Shown piece after piece: positions 35,589 through 45,070 of a DNA stretch of 64,000 nucleotides. A model generated the notes under the pieces. It was not told the DNA's origin, made no database searches, and saw only the letters and a program-made list of their open reading frames with translations. The stretch lies in assembly GCF_024218795.1 (NCBI RefSeq), contig NZ_CP100400.1, positions 3,286,001 to 3,350,000 on the forward strand. Reading direction: 5' to 3'. The DNA is from Halorussus aquaticus (GTDB lineage Archaea > Halobacteriota > Halobacteria > Halobacteriales > Haladaptataceae). The position numbers and the translations under genes are program-made. The stretch's first letter is position 1. Each line of letters starts with the position of its first letter.

Positions 35589-37595
35589 TCAGGGACTCTG
35601 GCCGCTGGCCTCGGACCCCGAGTCGTAGCTTCGGTCGGCCCGGTGTTCGCTGATGAGTCGGTCCAACTGCTCGGCCTTCTGCTCCTTCCGGCGTTCCTCC
35701 GCGCGGGCCTCCCAGTCCTCGACGACGGCTTCGACCTCTCGCTCGCGGGTCACCGCCAGTTCGTCCACCTCCTGTATCGTCACGTCGTCGGCGGGACCGA
35801 CCGGAATCTCGTTCTCGAAGAGGACGCGGTCTGCGGCGTCCGAGAGACCGCCGTCGCCGATCAGCACGACCTTCGGGTCCACCTCGGCGAGTCGCTCGGC
35901 GGTCGAGCGTCCCGCGCCGGAGGCGTCCCGGAGGTACACCACGTCGTCGGTGGCGAGACCGAAACTATCGTGGGCCGACTCGATGGCCCCCTTGGTGAAC
36001 TTCTCGACTGGTTTGACCGGCGTGAGACCGGCCTTCTTCTCGGAGACGTCGCTGAAGTTCGAGTGGTCGAGTTTCCAGAGTTCCTTGAGGCGCGCGAGTT
36101 TGCCCTCCAGTTCGTCGATTCGCTCGTCCTTCTGGTCGAGTTCGCGCTCCAGTCGGTCGTTCTCGCGTTCGAGTCGGGTGACCTCTCGGCGCTCGCGTAC
36201 GTCCTTTCGCTCCTCGCTCTTGGCCGCTTCGAGGTCGCCCTTCAACTGCCCGATGCGGCCGTCCTTGCGCTCGATGGTGTCGTTCAGGTCCTCGACGTGG
36301 TCTTCGAGGCGCTCGACCTGCGACTCCAACTGCTTGATGCGCTTCTCCTCGGCGGTCAGTTCGCGCGGCGTGTGTTCGGTCTCCTCCTCCTCGGTCTCCT
36401 CGTCGTCGGAGAGCGCGACCAGCGCGGTCTCGACCGAGTCCTCGCCAGCGACCACGCGGGCGGTGACCTCGCCGCGGTCCATCCGCGGGGGCACCTTCTC
36501 CGCGATGCGCTCGAACTGGTCCTCGTGGTCGTCGTAGGCGTGGAGCGCCGCGGCCATCGCGTCGCGTTCGTGGTCGTTGTCGTAGTCGTGGTCGCGGGTC
36601 CGGTGTTGCTTCTCGTCCACCGGCAGGTCCGAGTTGGGAATCCACCCCTCGGCGTCGAAACTCCGGCGAATCTTCTCGACGGTCTCGGGCATCGGTTCCA
36701 CGTCTGCGGCGACCACGACCGGCCGCCCGCGTTCGATTATCCACTCGATGACCTCGGCGGTGTCGGCGGTCCGCGTGCTGAGTACGTCGAGGACGTTCCC
36801 GTCGAGGTCGGTGACGGCGACCGCGGTAGTCGTGCCGGGGTCGATGCCGACCAGCACGTGATCCCGTCGCTTTGCGAGGGGTTCGAACTCGATGCCGTCG
36901 CGTCGCTGGCGCTCGACCTCGACGCGGACGTCGCCCGAGCGCTCGTTCGAGACGGGGATGTCCTCGGGCCGACCCTCGACCTCGAAGACCGCGTTCGAGT
37001 ACCCCCCGTACTTCTCGGTCACGTCGCGCTCGTAGTCGAGTCCCGCCGAGTCCAGTTCGCTCTCGATTTCGCGGCTTCGCTTCCGGACCGCACCGTGAAT
37101 CCGGCGGGTGTAGCGGTCCTCGCTCCACCCGCCCTTGCCGGTCGAGCGACCGCGCGAGACCTTGATTTCGGTGGTGTTCGTGAACGCGGAGACCTCGTAG
37201 CCGACGTTCCCGGCCGCGAGGCGCGCGGCCGCCTCGGCCTCCTTCATGGGCTTCTTGCCGTAGGGGACGCCGTGGCGCGAGGCGACCCGCGAGAGGGGTT
37301 CCGGTCGCTCGGCCCCCGTGACCTGCACCAGACGAGTCCCGTCCGGGAGGTCGCGCAGGAAGTGGACGAGCGCGTCCTTGTCGGACGCTAACTCGTACAT
37401 GTTGTCGGTCGCCACGAGGGTGGGTTCCTCGCGTTCGACGAGTCGCCGTAGTTTCCGGTGAGATACCACGTCGCGGTCGATGTTCTCGCCATCGAACGCG
37501 ACGAGCGCGTAGGAGGGTGCGTCGCCACGGACGTCTCCGCTCTGGACGTCCACGCCGAAGACGAGCGTGTCGAGCGCACTCGTGCGGGCGTTCAC
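35589..37595 (-). CDS. DUF460 protein with RNase H-like domain and long coiled coil
   Basis: A 668-aa archaeal protein. The N-terminal part has the family start LVFGVDVQSGDVRG. A RuvC/RNase H-like strand with VLVGIDPGTTTAVAVTDLDG lies near residue 262, followed by HERDAMAAALHAY. Then comes a coiled coil of about 120 residues (EEKRIKQLESQVERLEDHV...), and a C-terminal globular domain. This is the layout of the uncharacterised archaeal DUF460 family. The GTG at 37595 is chosen over an upstream ATG at 37742, because a TATA element (37617-37628) sits 27 nt before it. Nuclease activity is possible but unproven. Confidence 0.9.
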   Translation of the reverse strand: MNARTSALDTLVFGVDVQSGDVRGDAPSYALVAFDGENIDRDVVSHRKLRRLVEREEPTLVATDNMYELASDKDALVHFLRDLPDGTRLVQVTGAERPEPLSRVASRHGVPYGKKPMKEAEAAARLAAGNVGYEVSAFTNTTEIKVSRGRSTGKGGWSEDRYTRRIHGAVRKRSREIESELDSAGLDYERDVTEKYGGYSNAVFEVEGRPEDIPVSNERSGDVRVEVERQRRDGIEFEPLAKRRDHVLVGIDPGTTTAVAVTDLDGNVLDVLSTRTADTAEVIEWIIERGRPVVVAADVEPMPETVEKIRRSFDAEGWIPNSDLPVDEKQHRTRDHDYDNDHERDAMAAALHAYDDHEDQFERIAEKVPPRMDRGEVTARVVAGEDSVETALVALSDDEETEEEETEHTPRELTAEEKRIKQLESQVERLEDHVEDLNDTIERKDGRIGQLKGDLEAAKSEERKDVRERREVTRLERENDRLERELDQKDERIDELEGKLARLKELWKLDHSNFSDVSEKKAGLTPVKPVEKFTKGAIESAHDSFGLATDDVVYLRDASGAGRSTAERLAEVDPKVVLIGDGGLSDAADRVLFENEIPVGPADDVTIQEVDELAVTREREVEAVVEDWEARAEERRKEQKAEQLDRLISEHRADRSYDSGSEASGQSP

Positions 37596-37616
37596 GCTCC
37601 GGGGTAGGGTGCGGGC

Positions 37617-37628
37617 GGATATAAATCC
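37617..37628 (-). promoter_or_regulatory. TATA element of the DUF460 gene
   Basis: GGATATAAATCC is palindromic in part and centred 27 nt upstream of GTG 37595. It supports a leaderless transcript starting at that GTG and argues against the longer open frame. Confidence 0.6.
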
Positions 37629-37813
37629 GACGCGCAACCTCGGTTCCGGAGTGCGTTTCTCCTCGTTTGCACCGATTGCGTTCGACCCGACTGACCGTCC
37701 TTGGAACTGCCGACTCCGGCAGTAGCGCTGAACGAACACCACGGTGTCGAGAGACTACCGAGTTCGCGCGACGTGCCGGAAAAAGAAGCGGCCGGGAATC
37801 GTTCGCAGTGCGA

Positions 37814-39853
37814 TTACGCGGCGGTAATCGGCGTCGCCGACGTCTGCGTGATGGGCGCGAGACTGTCGTGACCGTTCTTCTGGTGGCCTTTCTTCTTCCC
37901 ACCTTTCTTCTTGCCACCCTTTTTCTTCCCGTCCTTCTGGTGGCCCTTCTTCTTCCCCGAGTCGCTGGCCTCGAAGTCGGCGTTCAGGACCGAGTGCTCG
38001 AAGTAGACGCGCTCGTAGGCCGAGGTGTCGTACTCGCCGTAAATCTGGAGTCGACCGCCCTCGCCCGCGAGCTTTCGGTACTCGGCGTTCTCGAAGCTGA
38101 CCGTCACCTCGCCGTCTTCGAGCGAGACCGATTCGGCGTCGAGGCGCTCGCCGGAGTCGCCCCGGACCGCGTAGAAGCTATCGGCGACGACGTCGGTCGT
38201 GCCGTTCGGGGCGTCGAGGCTCACCGTGGCGGTGCCCTTCCGGACCGAGACCGACTGCACCTCGGTCACGGCGTCCACGCGCCGGATGCGGTCGGTGTCC
38301 TCGGGCGCGACGGGGGAGTTCTGCTGGATGTACTTCAGCAGCGCCGTCCCGTACAGCATGTGGCTCTCGCTGACGCGCGGCGCGTCTTCGAGGACCGACC
38401 CGTCCCAACCGGCCATGTAGGAGTTGACCGTCACGTTGTAGGTCTCGTCCTCGGCGAGGGGTTCGCCGTCGACCCACACGTCGCGGACGTAGCTCTCGTT
38501 CTCGTGGCCGACCCACTCGTAGGTCACGCCGCTGACCTGCAACTGGGACTCCGCGCCGTAGTTCTGGCCGGTCTCGCTTTCGAGCGTGACGACCTGACTG
38601 GCGAGCAGTTGCTCCAGTTCCGCGCCAGTCAACTCTACTGTGACCAGCGTGTTGCTGAACGGCAGGATGTTGTACACGTCGCCGACCGTGACGTTTCCGG
38701 GGCCGTAGACGCCGTTCGACCGGATGCCGCCCGCGTTCGTGACGGCGACCTCCGCGCCGGTCTGGGCCCGGAACGAGTCGGTGATCATGTTGCCCAGTGC
38801 GGTCTCGTCGTGGTAGTTCGAGGCGAACCGCGCGTCGAGCGCGACCTCGGTGCGCCCGGCCACGTCGTTGAGTCTCTCCCGCCGGGACTCGGTGATGATG
38901 TTCGAGACGGTCTCGTTCTTGGACACGTTCTCGGTCACGTCGAGGAGGCGACCGTTCCACGTCGTCACCTCGCCGTTCTCGACGGTCAGGTTGAGTTCCG
39001 CGACGTGTTCGGCGCGGGCCTCGGCCTCCATGATGACCGCACCACCGGTCTCCTGTGGCGGATACTCGATTTCGTCGTCGCCGACCACGATGGCGTCCAC
39101 GTTCTCGGTGGTGTTGGCGAGGGTCTTGGCCACGGGCACGCCGAGGTGCGCCGAGACGACCACCACGTCGACGTTCTTCTCCTCCTTGAGCATCGTGGCG
39201 TACTCGCTGGCGGTCTCCGAGTAGTTCCGGAGTTCGTAGCCCTGCTGGTCGAAGTCCACCGCGGTCTTGGACTGTATCTTCTCGTCGGCGACGCCGACGA
39301 TACCGACCTTCACGCCGTCGCGCTCGACGACGGTGTAGGGTTTCGTGCCGGGAATCGGCTCACCAGTCTCGGAGTCCACGATGTTGGCCATCAGCCACGG
39401 GAACTCCGACTGCTGGCTGAAGTTCGCCACGGCCTCGAAGCCGTAGTCGAGGTCGTGATTCCCGATGACCTCGGCGGCCGGGTCGAGGACGTTCAGCGCC
39501 CTCACGGGCAGTCGCCACTGACTGAGCGGCGAGAGCGAGTGGGGGCTGACTTGGTCGCCGCCGCCGACTACCACGGTCGGGTTCTCGTGGGCGGCGCGAC
39601 GCTGGTTTATCAGGTGGACCATCCGTGGGAACGTCCCGTCTTGGGCGGCCGCGGTCTGGATGTCGTTGTACGACAGGATGGTCAGCGTCGTGCCCTCTCC
39701 CGTCGTGTTGTTCGTCGGGGTCTGGGCCGCGCTCGGGGCGGGCGCGGTACTCCCGGTTGTACTGTGCGACTCGGTCACTCCCGCCGCGACAGGTGGCACG
39801 GCACCTGCGACGACGAGACAGAGAACCAGTAACAACGATGCGGACTGACGCAT
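37814..39853 (-). CDS. Secreted 5'-nucleotidase/metallophosphatase with Lys-rich tail
   Basis: A 679-aa exported enzyme of the 5'-nucleotidase family, likely releasing nucleosides and phosphate outside the cell. Signal peptide: residues 1-24 (SASLLLVLCLVVAGAVPPVAAG). The N-terminal metallophosphoesterase domain has VVGGGDQVSP and VIGNHDLDYGF; the C-terminal specificity domain has NAGGIRSNGVYGPGNVTVGDV. After about residue 625 comes an unusual basic tail with repeated KKKGxxK units ending in LAPITQTSATPITAA. I chose ATG 39853, directly before the signal. The tail lacks an obvious PGF-type sorting signal. Confidence 0.9.
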   Translation of the reverse strand: MRQSASLLLVLCLVVAGAVPPVAAGVTESHSTTGSTAPAPSAAQTPTNNTTGEGTTLTILSYNDIQTAAAQDGTFPRMVHLINQRRAAHENPTVVVGGGDQVSPHSLSPLSQWRLPVRALNVLDPAAEVIGNHDLDYGFEAVANFSQQSEFPWLMANIVDSETGEPIPGTKPYTVVERDGVKVGIVGVADEKIQSKTAVDFDQQGYELRNYSETASEYATMLKEEKNVDVVVVSAHLGVPVAKTLANTTENVDAIVVGDDEIEYPPQETGGAVIMEAEARAEHVAELNLTVENGEVTTWNGRLLDVTENVSKNETVSNIITESRRERLNDVAGRTEVALDARFASNYHDETALGNMITDSFRAQTGAEVAVTNAGGIRSNGVYGPGNVTVGDVYNILPFSNTLVTVELTGAELEQLLASQVVTLESETGQNYGAESQLQVSGVTYEWVGHENESYVRDVWVDGEPLAEDETYNVTVNSYMAGWDGSVLEDAPRVSESHMLYGTALLKYIQQNSPVAPEDTDRIRRVDAVTEVQSVSVRKGTATVSLDAPNGTTDVVADSFYAVRGDSGERLDAESVSLEDGEVTVSFENAEYRKLAGEGGRLQIYGEYDTSAYERVYFEHSVLNADFEASDSGKKKGHQKDGKKKGGKKKGGKKKGHQKNGHDSLAPITQTSATPITAA

Positions 39854-39989
39854 GCGTCCGTTTGCTCGTAGAACGTAAGAATAAATCCAGCTATTTCCCA
39901 TTCATTAGTCAAAATACGACACACTAATTGTTTAAATTACTTGGAGAGAAACGAAGTGGGGTGTCGGTGACGCCGACGCGCGGAGTCGC

Positions 39990-40277
39990 TCAGACCCCGA
40001 TGTTGATGTTGTCGGTCGCTTTGCTCCCGCTGTAGTCGCTGGACGCGATGACGTAGACGGTGTAGGTGTCGGCTCGGTCGAACGTGTAGTCGATGGTCTT
40101 GCCCCAGATGCCGCTGGTGACGACGTTCCCGCTGGAGTCCTCGATGGTCCAGTTGTACTGGGAGTAGTCGCTGTTGGGGTCGTAGCCCGTAGCTTCGAAC
40201 GTGACGTTCTCACCCAGCGCGGGTTCCGGGTCGGTGCTCGCGATGGACACGGATTCGGCCGCCGCCGTCCCCGACAT
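39990..40277 (-). CDS. PKD/Ig-like small exported protein (start codon uncertain)
   Basis: From the first ATG (40277) the frame gives 95 aa, mostly a PKD-like Ig domain (NVTFEATGYDPNSDYSQYNW, then TYTVYVIASSDYSG). The same frame continues upstream without a stop to 40355 and reads SKFSRRGALRLTGGVVAGSA, a textbook twin-arginine signal, before the ATG. No ATG, GTG or TTG exists in that leader; only ATT codons (40353-40355 and 40347-40349) and a CTG. The true product probably includes the leader, via a rare start or after loss of one. A promoter-like TTTAATA lies at 40374-40380. Confidence 0.6.
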   Translation of the reverse strand: MSGTAAAESVSIASTDPEPALGENVTFEATGYDPNSDYSQYNWTIEDSSGNVVTSGIWGKTIDYTFDRADTYTVYVIASSDYSGSKATDNINIGV

Positions 40278-40496
40278 CGCCGAGCCAGCAACGACGCCGC
40301 CAGTCAGTCGAAGCGCGCCTCTTCGGCTAAATTTACTATTATTAGAAATTACAATTTATAATCTATAAGGGAGTATTAAATAACTGTCCATTCGCACTGC
40401 TTTCGGACAATGTTGACGAGTGACGGGGCTGGTCGAAGGCGTGATGGTCGAACGCGAAAGTCGCGCGAGAAGTCGGAGGCGAGAGAGAAGCGTCGC

Positions 40497-41423
40497 CTAC
40501 TCGTCCGGGTACGGAATCTCCCGAATCTCGCCGTCGTCCGGAACGAACGCCTCCCCGTCGAACGCCTCGCGGGCCTCCGCGAGGTGGTCGGACACGTCTC
40601 CGGCGTAGCGCGAGGAGATGTGAGTCAGCGCGAGGCGTTCCGCGTCGGCACGCCTCGCGATTTCCGCGGCCTGTCGCGCCGTCGAGTGGCCGGTGCTGGC
40701 GGCGCGGTCGGCCCGGTCGTCGGCGAAGGTGGCGTCGTGAATCAACAGGTCGGCGTCCGCGGCGATTTCTGCGACCGCGGAAATCGGTCGGGTGTCGCCG
40801 GTGTAGACGACCGTCCGACCGGGTCGAGCGTCGCCGACCACTTGCTCGGGTTCCACGACGGTGCCGTCTTCGAGTTCGACAGGGTTCCCCTCGTGGAGTT
40901 GCGAGAACTTCGGGCCGACCGGTACTCCCAACTCCTCTGCCTTCTCGCGGTCGAACCGGCCCTTGCGGTCGTCCTCGACGAGGGCGTATCCGAGCGAGTT
41001 GGTGTCGTGGTCGGTCCGGTACGTCCGGACCTCGTAGTCGTCGCGTCGGATTGCGGCCTCGTCGGGTCCGACGCCGTAGACGTGGACCGGGAACGAGGGC
41101 CGGTTGTCGGCGGCGTGGACGAGCGCGTCGATGTCCTCCTCGGTTCCGGCGGGGGCGTAGATGGACAGCGCCTCGTCTCGGTCGTTGAAATCGAGCGTCT
41201 GAATCAGGCCCGGCAGTCCGAGTACGTGGTCGCCGTGGAGGTGCGTGACGAAGATATCCGAGATGGTGAACCCGGTACCGAAGCGCATCATCTGGCGCTG
41301 GGTCCCCTCGCCCGCGTCGAACAACAGTCTGTCTCCGTCCCGGTTGACCAGCACCGAACTCGGGTTTCGCTCTGTAGTCGGCACTGCCCCGCCGGTTCCG
41401 AGAAAGGTAACGCGCATCGACAT
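40497..41423 (-). CDS. rnz: Ribonuclease Z
   Basis: A 308-aa MBL-fold endonuclease that removes 3' trailers from pre-tRNA. Motifs: FLGTGGAVPTTERN at the N-terminus, the metal site THLHGDHVLGLPGL, VVYTGDTRP, LLIHDATF, and STARQAAEIA with LTHISSRY. Length fits the short archaeal form. The start could be ATG 41423 (MSMRVTFLG) or 41417; the long in-frame extension to 41486 lacks family similarity. Confidence 0.96.
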   Translation of the reverse strand: MSMRVTFLGTGGAVPTTERNPSSVLVNRDGDRLLFDAGEGTQRQMMRFGTGFTISDIFVTHLHGDHVLGLPGLIQTLDFNDRDEALSIYAPAGTEEDIDALVHAADNRPSFPVHVYGVGPDEAAIRRDDYEVRTYRTDHDTNSLGYALVEDDRKGRFDREKAEELGVPVGPKFSQLHEGNPVELEDGTVVEPEQVVGDARPGRTVVYTGDTRPISAVAEIAADADLLIHDATFADDRADRAASTGHSTARQAAEIARRADAERLALTHISSRYAGDVSDHLAEAREAFDGEAFVPDDGEIREIPYPDE

Positions 41424-41647
41424 CCTCGGGAACACCTCGGAGAGCGCGTGGGAAAGCGCCTTCGAAATCAGAGGGTGGTACGCCAAATTACCTCGGGGGA
41501 AACAGCGTGTTTCGACCGACGCCGCGCGACCGAAATTGAAGGATAGTCCCGGCCTAATGCGTCGTATCTGGCTGTTACGTGCGTGAACAGTCGCGCCCGT
41601 TTATTCTCGGACTCGTCGTCCGGTACTTTGCGGAATGGGGGTTACAC

Positions 41648-43345
41648 ATGACACGTAATAGAAGGACGTTTAGTGCCGTCTTCATGGCGGTGCTGTTGAT
41701 TTTAGCGAGTGGTACAGCTGTATCGCTCGCAGTGACGAGTAATTCGGCATCGGACGCCGGGACAAACGCGGCGTCGGTGCAAGAGACGACTACGAGGGCG
41801 GCAGACGATTCGACAGAACAGGACCAAGCGAGCGTCACGATAAACGAGCAGGAGTCCGAGGGTGAGCGGGTCGTCATCGAGTCGGCGACCCTGCCGGAGG
41901 GCGGCTTCATCGCTATCCACGACAGTTCGTACCAAGACGCTCCGCTGTCGAGCGTCCTCGGCAACTCGGTCTACCTCGAAGCCGGGACCCACGAGAACGT
42001 GACCGTCACGCTCGCCCGGCCCATCAGCGAGACCCAGACGCTCGTTGCCATGCCGCACTTGGACACCAACGACAACCAAGTGTACGACTTCGTCCTCTCG
42101 ACGGGGGAAGTTGACGGCCCGTACACCGCGAACGAGCAAGTGGTGGTCGACGAAGCGAACGTGAGCGTTGCACAGGAGACGACGACCACGACCGAGGAGG
42201 CGAACGGAGAGACCACCACGACGACCGAGGAAGTCGTGGAGGATACGACCACGACGACCACCGAGATGGTCGAAGACGAGACTACCACGACGACCACCGA
42301 GGAAGTCGTGGAGGAAGAGACGACCACCACGACGACCGAAGCGGTGGAGGAAGAGGACACCACGACTGAGGCGGTCGAAGAACCGGCCCCCGAGATGGAG
42401 AAGTTCGTCTTCCAGATAGAGCAGATGAACATCGACCGGTGGTCGTTCGTCGTCGGTGACGAGGAAACGCCCGACCGGACCGAGACCGTCAGCAACATCA
42501 GTATCACCGACCGTCGGGTCACCATCAACCTGAGCGAGGTTCTCCGTCAGAGCGCGGCCAACCAGCAGGAAGTCGGCCAGATAACGACGCAGAGTCCCGA
42601 GCAGGTCGAGGAGATGATCGAGGAGAACATCTCACAGGACATCCCGACCGTCCGGTTCGTCATCAGCGACGTCACCATCGAGAACGTCACGTTCGTCGTC
42701 ACGGCTCCGGAGGACATCGAACTTCCGCAGCCGCCGATGATGACCACCACGACCGAGGAGACGACGACTACGACCGAGGAAGAAACCACAACCACGACCG
42801 AAGAAGAGACGACTACGACGACTGAGGAAGAGACCACGACGACGACGGAGGAGGAAACGACGACGACCACGACCGAGGAAACGACGACGACTGAAGAAGA
42901 GACGACCACGACTGAGGAGGAAACCACAACCACGACCGAGGAAGAGACGACCACGACGACTACGGAGGCTCAAGTCGACTCCTTCACGGTCTCTGGACTG
43001 GACGCGCCCGAGAGCGCGACTGCCGGTGAGACCATCGACGTGTCCGCCACCGTCTCCAATCCGAACGACCAGCAGGTGACCCAAACCGTCGCGTTCCGAC
43101 TCGAAGGAACCGTCGTCGGTCGCCAGACGGTCACGCTCGACGGGGGCGAGCAGACGAACGTGACCTTCGAGGTCAGTACCGAGGGCATTCCCGCGGGTCA
43201 GTACGTCCACGGGGTGTACACCCAGAACTTCGGTGAACTCGGTATCATCGTAATCGAGGAAGCGGGCACGCAGACGACCACCACCGCCGCGGAAACCGAG
43301 ACGCCCGCCGGTGGCGAGACGACGACCACGACGACCGAAGCGTAA
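41648..43345 (+). CDS. Secreted Thr/Glu-repeat protein with DUF7282-like and CARDB-like domains
   Basis: A 565-aa exported, probably glycosylated surface protein. A signal segment lies at residues 9-29. Residues of about 60-165 resemble the haloarchaeal DUF7282 domain (GGFIAIHDSSYQDAP, LVAMPHLDTNDNQVYDF). Two long tracts of Thr clusters alternating with Glu (DNA 42172-42385 and 42740-42966; units such as TTTTTEEE) flank a second globular part. Residues near 440-530 are CARDB/Ig-like (SFTVSGLDAPESATAGETIDV). It ends in another Thr cluster with no PGF-CTERM sorting helix. The Thr tracts are likely O-glycosylated stalks. The short repeats can expand or contract by slippage. Confidence 0.8.
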   Translation: MTRNRRTFSAVFMAVLLILASGTAVSLAVTSNSASDAGTNAASVQETTTRAADDSTEQDQASVTINEQESEGERVVIESATLPEGGFIAIHDSSYQDAPLSSVLGNSVYLEAGTHENVTVTLARPISETQTLVAMPHLDTNDNQVYDFVLSTGEVDGPYTANEQVVVDEANVSVAQETTTTTEEANGETTTTTEEVVEDTTTTTTEMVEDETTTTTTEEVVEEETTTTTTEAVEEEDTTTEAVEEPAPEMEKFVFQIEQMNIDRWSFVVGDEETPDRTETVSNISITDRRVTINLSEVLRQSAANQQEVGQITTQSPEQVEEMIEENISQDIPTVRFVISDVTIENVTFVVTAPEDIELPQPPMMTTTTEETTTTTEEETTTTTEEETTTTTEEETTTTTEEETTTTTTEETTTTEEETTTTEEETTTTTEEETTTTTTEAQVDSFTVSGLDAPESATAGETIDVSATVSNPNDQQVTQTVAFRLEGTVVGRQTVTLDGGEQTNVTFEVSTEGIPAGQYVHGVYTQNFGELGIIVIEEAGTQTTTTAAETETPAGGETTTTTTEA

Positions 43346-43496
43346 CTCCGGTCCGACGGGTCGCCCCTCGAAAAAGCCAAATTCCATACCATTTTCGCAG
43401 TTCAATACCGTTAAACCGCCCGACGGAAGCGCCTTTAGAACGGATTCGAACGGCGGCGGGCTTTTATTAACCGCTGCTGAGTGCAGACGAACCGTC

Positions 43497-44489
43497 ATGG
43501 AACGATACGCTGCCGTTTGCATCGCAGTCATGTTGCTACTCGCCGGATGTGTCGGCGGGCAGGGAGGAACGACCGCGTCACCTACGACGGATGACGCCGC
43601 GACGACAGTCGGCGAGACGACCGCCTCGGGCGACGATACGGCGTCGGACGACGACACGGCGTCGAGAGACGGCGGGAGCACGGTGAACTTCTACGTGAGC
43701 GACGAGAAGAACGCGATGGGCGACTTCGCGCACCTGAACGTCACTATCTCGAAGGTCGGACTCAAGGAGTCCGGCGGAAACTGGACGACCCACGACGTGA
43801 ACGACCGCACGGTGGACCTGACCGAGTTGACGGGTGCGAACGCGACCCGACTCGGCACGTTCCCGGTCGAGAACCGGACCTACGAGACCGTCTTCGTCCA
43901 CGTCAGCGAGGTGAACGGGACCCTGACCGGCGGCGAGCAGGTCCGAGTCAAACTGCCGAGCGAGAAACTCCAGATTCACCAGACGTTCTCGGTCGGCGCG
44001 AACCAGTCGGTCGATTACGTCTTCGACATCTCGGTGTTCAAGGCGGGCAAGAGCGGCAAGTACATCCTCAAGCCGGTCATCAGCGAGTCGGGGACCGACG
44101 AGGAAATCGAAGACGTGGACGAGAAACGAGACGACAAAAAGCGCGACGACAAGAAGGAAGACGACGAGAACGAGGAGGACAGCGACGAGGAAACGGAGGA
44201 CAACGAGACGGTGACGGACGCCGAGGAACTGAACGCGACCTTCGTCGGTAACGTCACTCGGGGAGAGAACGCCACCGTCTCGGTGACGCGCAACGGAACC
44301 GCCGTGGCGAACGCGACGGTCTCGGTGAACGGCGAGACCGTCGGCGAGACGGCCGCGGACGGCACACTGACCGTCGCAGTTCCCGACCGGAAGGAACTCG
44401 AAGTCGAAATCGAGACCGAGGACGGGTCGGTGGAACTGAAACGGACGTTCGGCGGCGGCGAGCAGAGCGGTCAAGGCGACGGTAACTGA
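43497..44489 (+). CDS. DUF4382-type surface lipoprotein
   Basis: A 330-aa lipoprotein: the signal ends with LLLAGCVGG (lipid-attached Cys near 18). An acidic Thr/Asp linker follows, then a DUF4382-like domain (about residues 60-195; VNFYVSDEKNAMGDFAHLNVTISKVGL, TVDLTELTGANATRLG). A Lys/Asp/Glu-only stretch (DDKKRDDKKEDDENEED) and a C-terminal Ig-like domain follow, with VSVTRNGTAVANATVSVNG. That last domain closely resembles the repeats in the secreted protein at 55620. The function is unknown. Confidence 0.85.
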   Translation: MERYAAVCIAVMLLLAGCVGGQGGTTASPTTDDAATTVGETTASGDDTASDDDTASRDGGSTVNFYVSDEKNAMGDFAHLNVTISKVGLKESGGNWTTHDVNDRTVDLTELTGANATRLGTFPVENRTYETVFVHVSEVNGTLTGGEQVRVKLPSEKLQIHQTFSVGANQSVDYVFDISVFKAGKSGKYILKPVISESGTDEEIEDVDEKRDDKKRDDKKEDDENEEDSDEETEDNETVTDAEELNATFVGNVTRGENATVSVTRNGTAVANATVSVNGETVGETAADGTLTVAVPDRKELEVEIETEDGSVELKRTFGGGEQSGQGDGN

Positions 44490-44685
44490 GCGCGACAGCG
44501 CGGAACCGACGCGGTCGGCCACCGACTCTTTCTTTCCAGTGATTTGGTGCAGTCGGAATCCCAGCAGATGCCACGTTCCGACTGGCTGGAACGCGTGTCG
44601 CTCACTGGACGGTGGTGCAGGTGGCGAATATCCACAGAGGCGATAGGTCTTTGTGTGTCAGTCTCATGGTACCGAGTGGATCGAC

Positions 44686-44955
44686 ATGCAACCGTGCCAA
44701 AACTGTCAGGCGGTCATCGACGAGTACCTCTTGGACAAACAACTCGAACCCCTGCGCGACCTCACAGTCGACGACTTCAACCTCTGCGTCGACTGCGCGA
44801 CCATCGTCGACGATGCGTGCGTGGAGTGTGGCGGCGCGGTCTACGTCCCCGACAGCGTGACCTCCACCCCCGACTACTGCCCGGCGTGCCGGTCCGACCA
44901 CATCGAACGCACCGGTCGGGACCCCGGTTGGAATCTCGACGCTCCGTCCTCCTGA
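44686..44955 (+). CDS. Small double zinc-ribbon protein
   Basis: An 89-aa haloarchaeal protein with four CxxC pairs: CQNC at the N-terminus, CVDC, CVEC and CPAC. They form two predicted zinc ribbons. No enzyme domain is seen. I chose ATG 44686 (MQPCQNCQ); a start 33 nt upstream adds MCQSHGTEWID, which is less likely. Such proteins often bind RNA or RNA polymerase partners, but nothing here specifies a role. Confidence 0.75.
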   Translation: MQPCQNCQAVIDEYLLDKQLEPLRDLTVDDFNLCVDCATIVDDACVECGGAVYVPDSVTSTPDYCPACRSDHIERTGRDPGWNLDAPSS

Positions 44956-45070
44956 ACGGCCGTCTGCCGTTCGGGCCAGATACTTCGGTTCCCTTTTCCT
45001 CGCGGTCGCAGGTCCCGCGCCTCGAACCGGACCGACCGATTCTTACCCGCCGACCCCCTAGCCTCCACTA

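Noticed and set aside
37596..37742. Upstream extension of the DUF460 protein
   Set aside because: A TATA element at 37617-37628 lies inside it, so the transcript starts downstream; the residues are basic and non-conserved.
42740..42966. Regular short direct repeats that look like a CRISPR or microsatellite array
   Set aside because: The repeats are in frame and encode Thr/Glu units of a continuous protein; there are no spacers or uniform 28-37-nt repeats.
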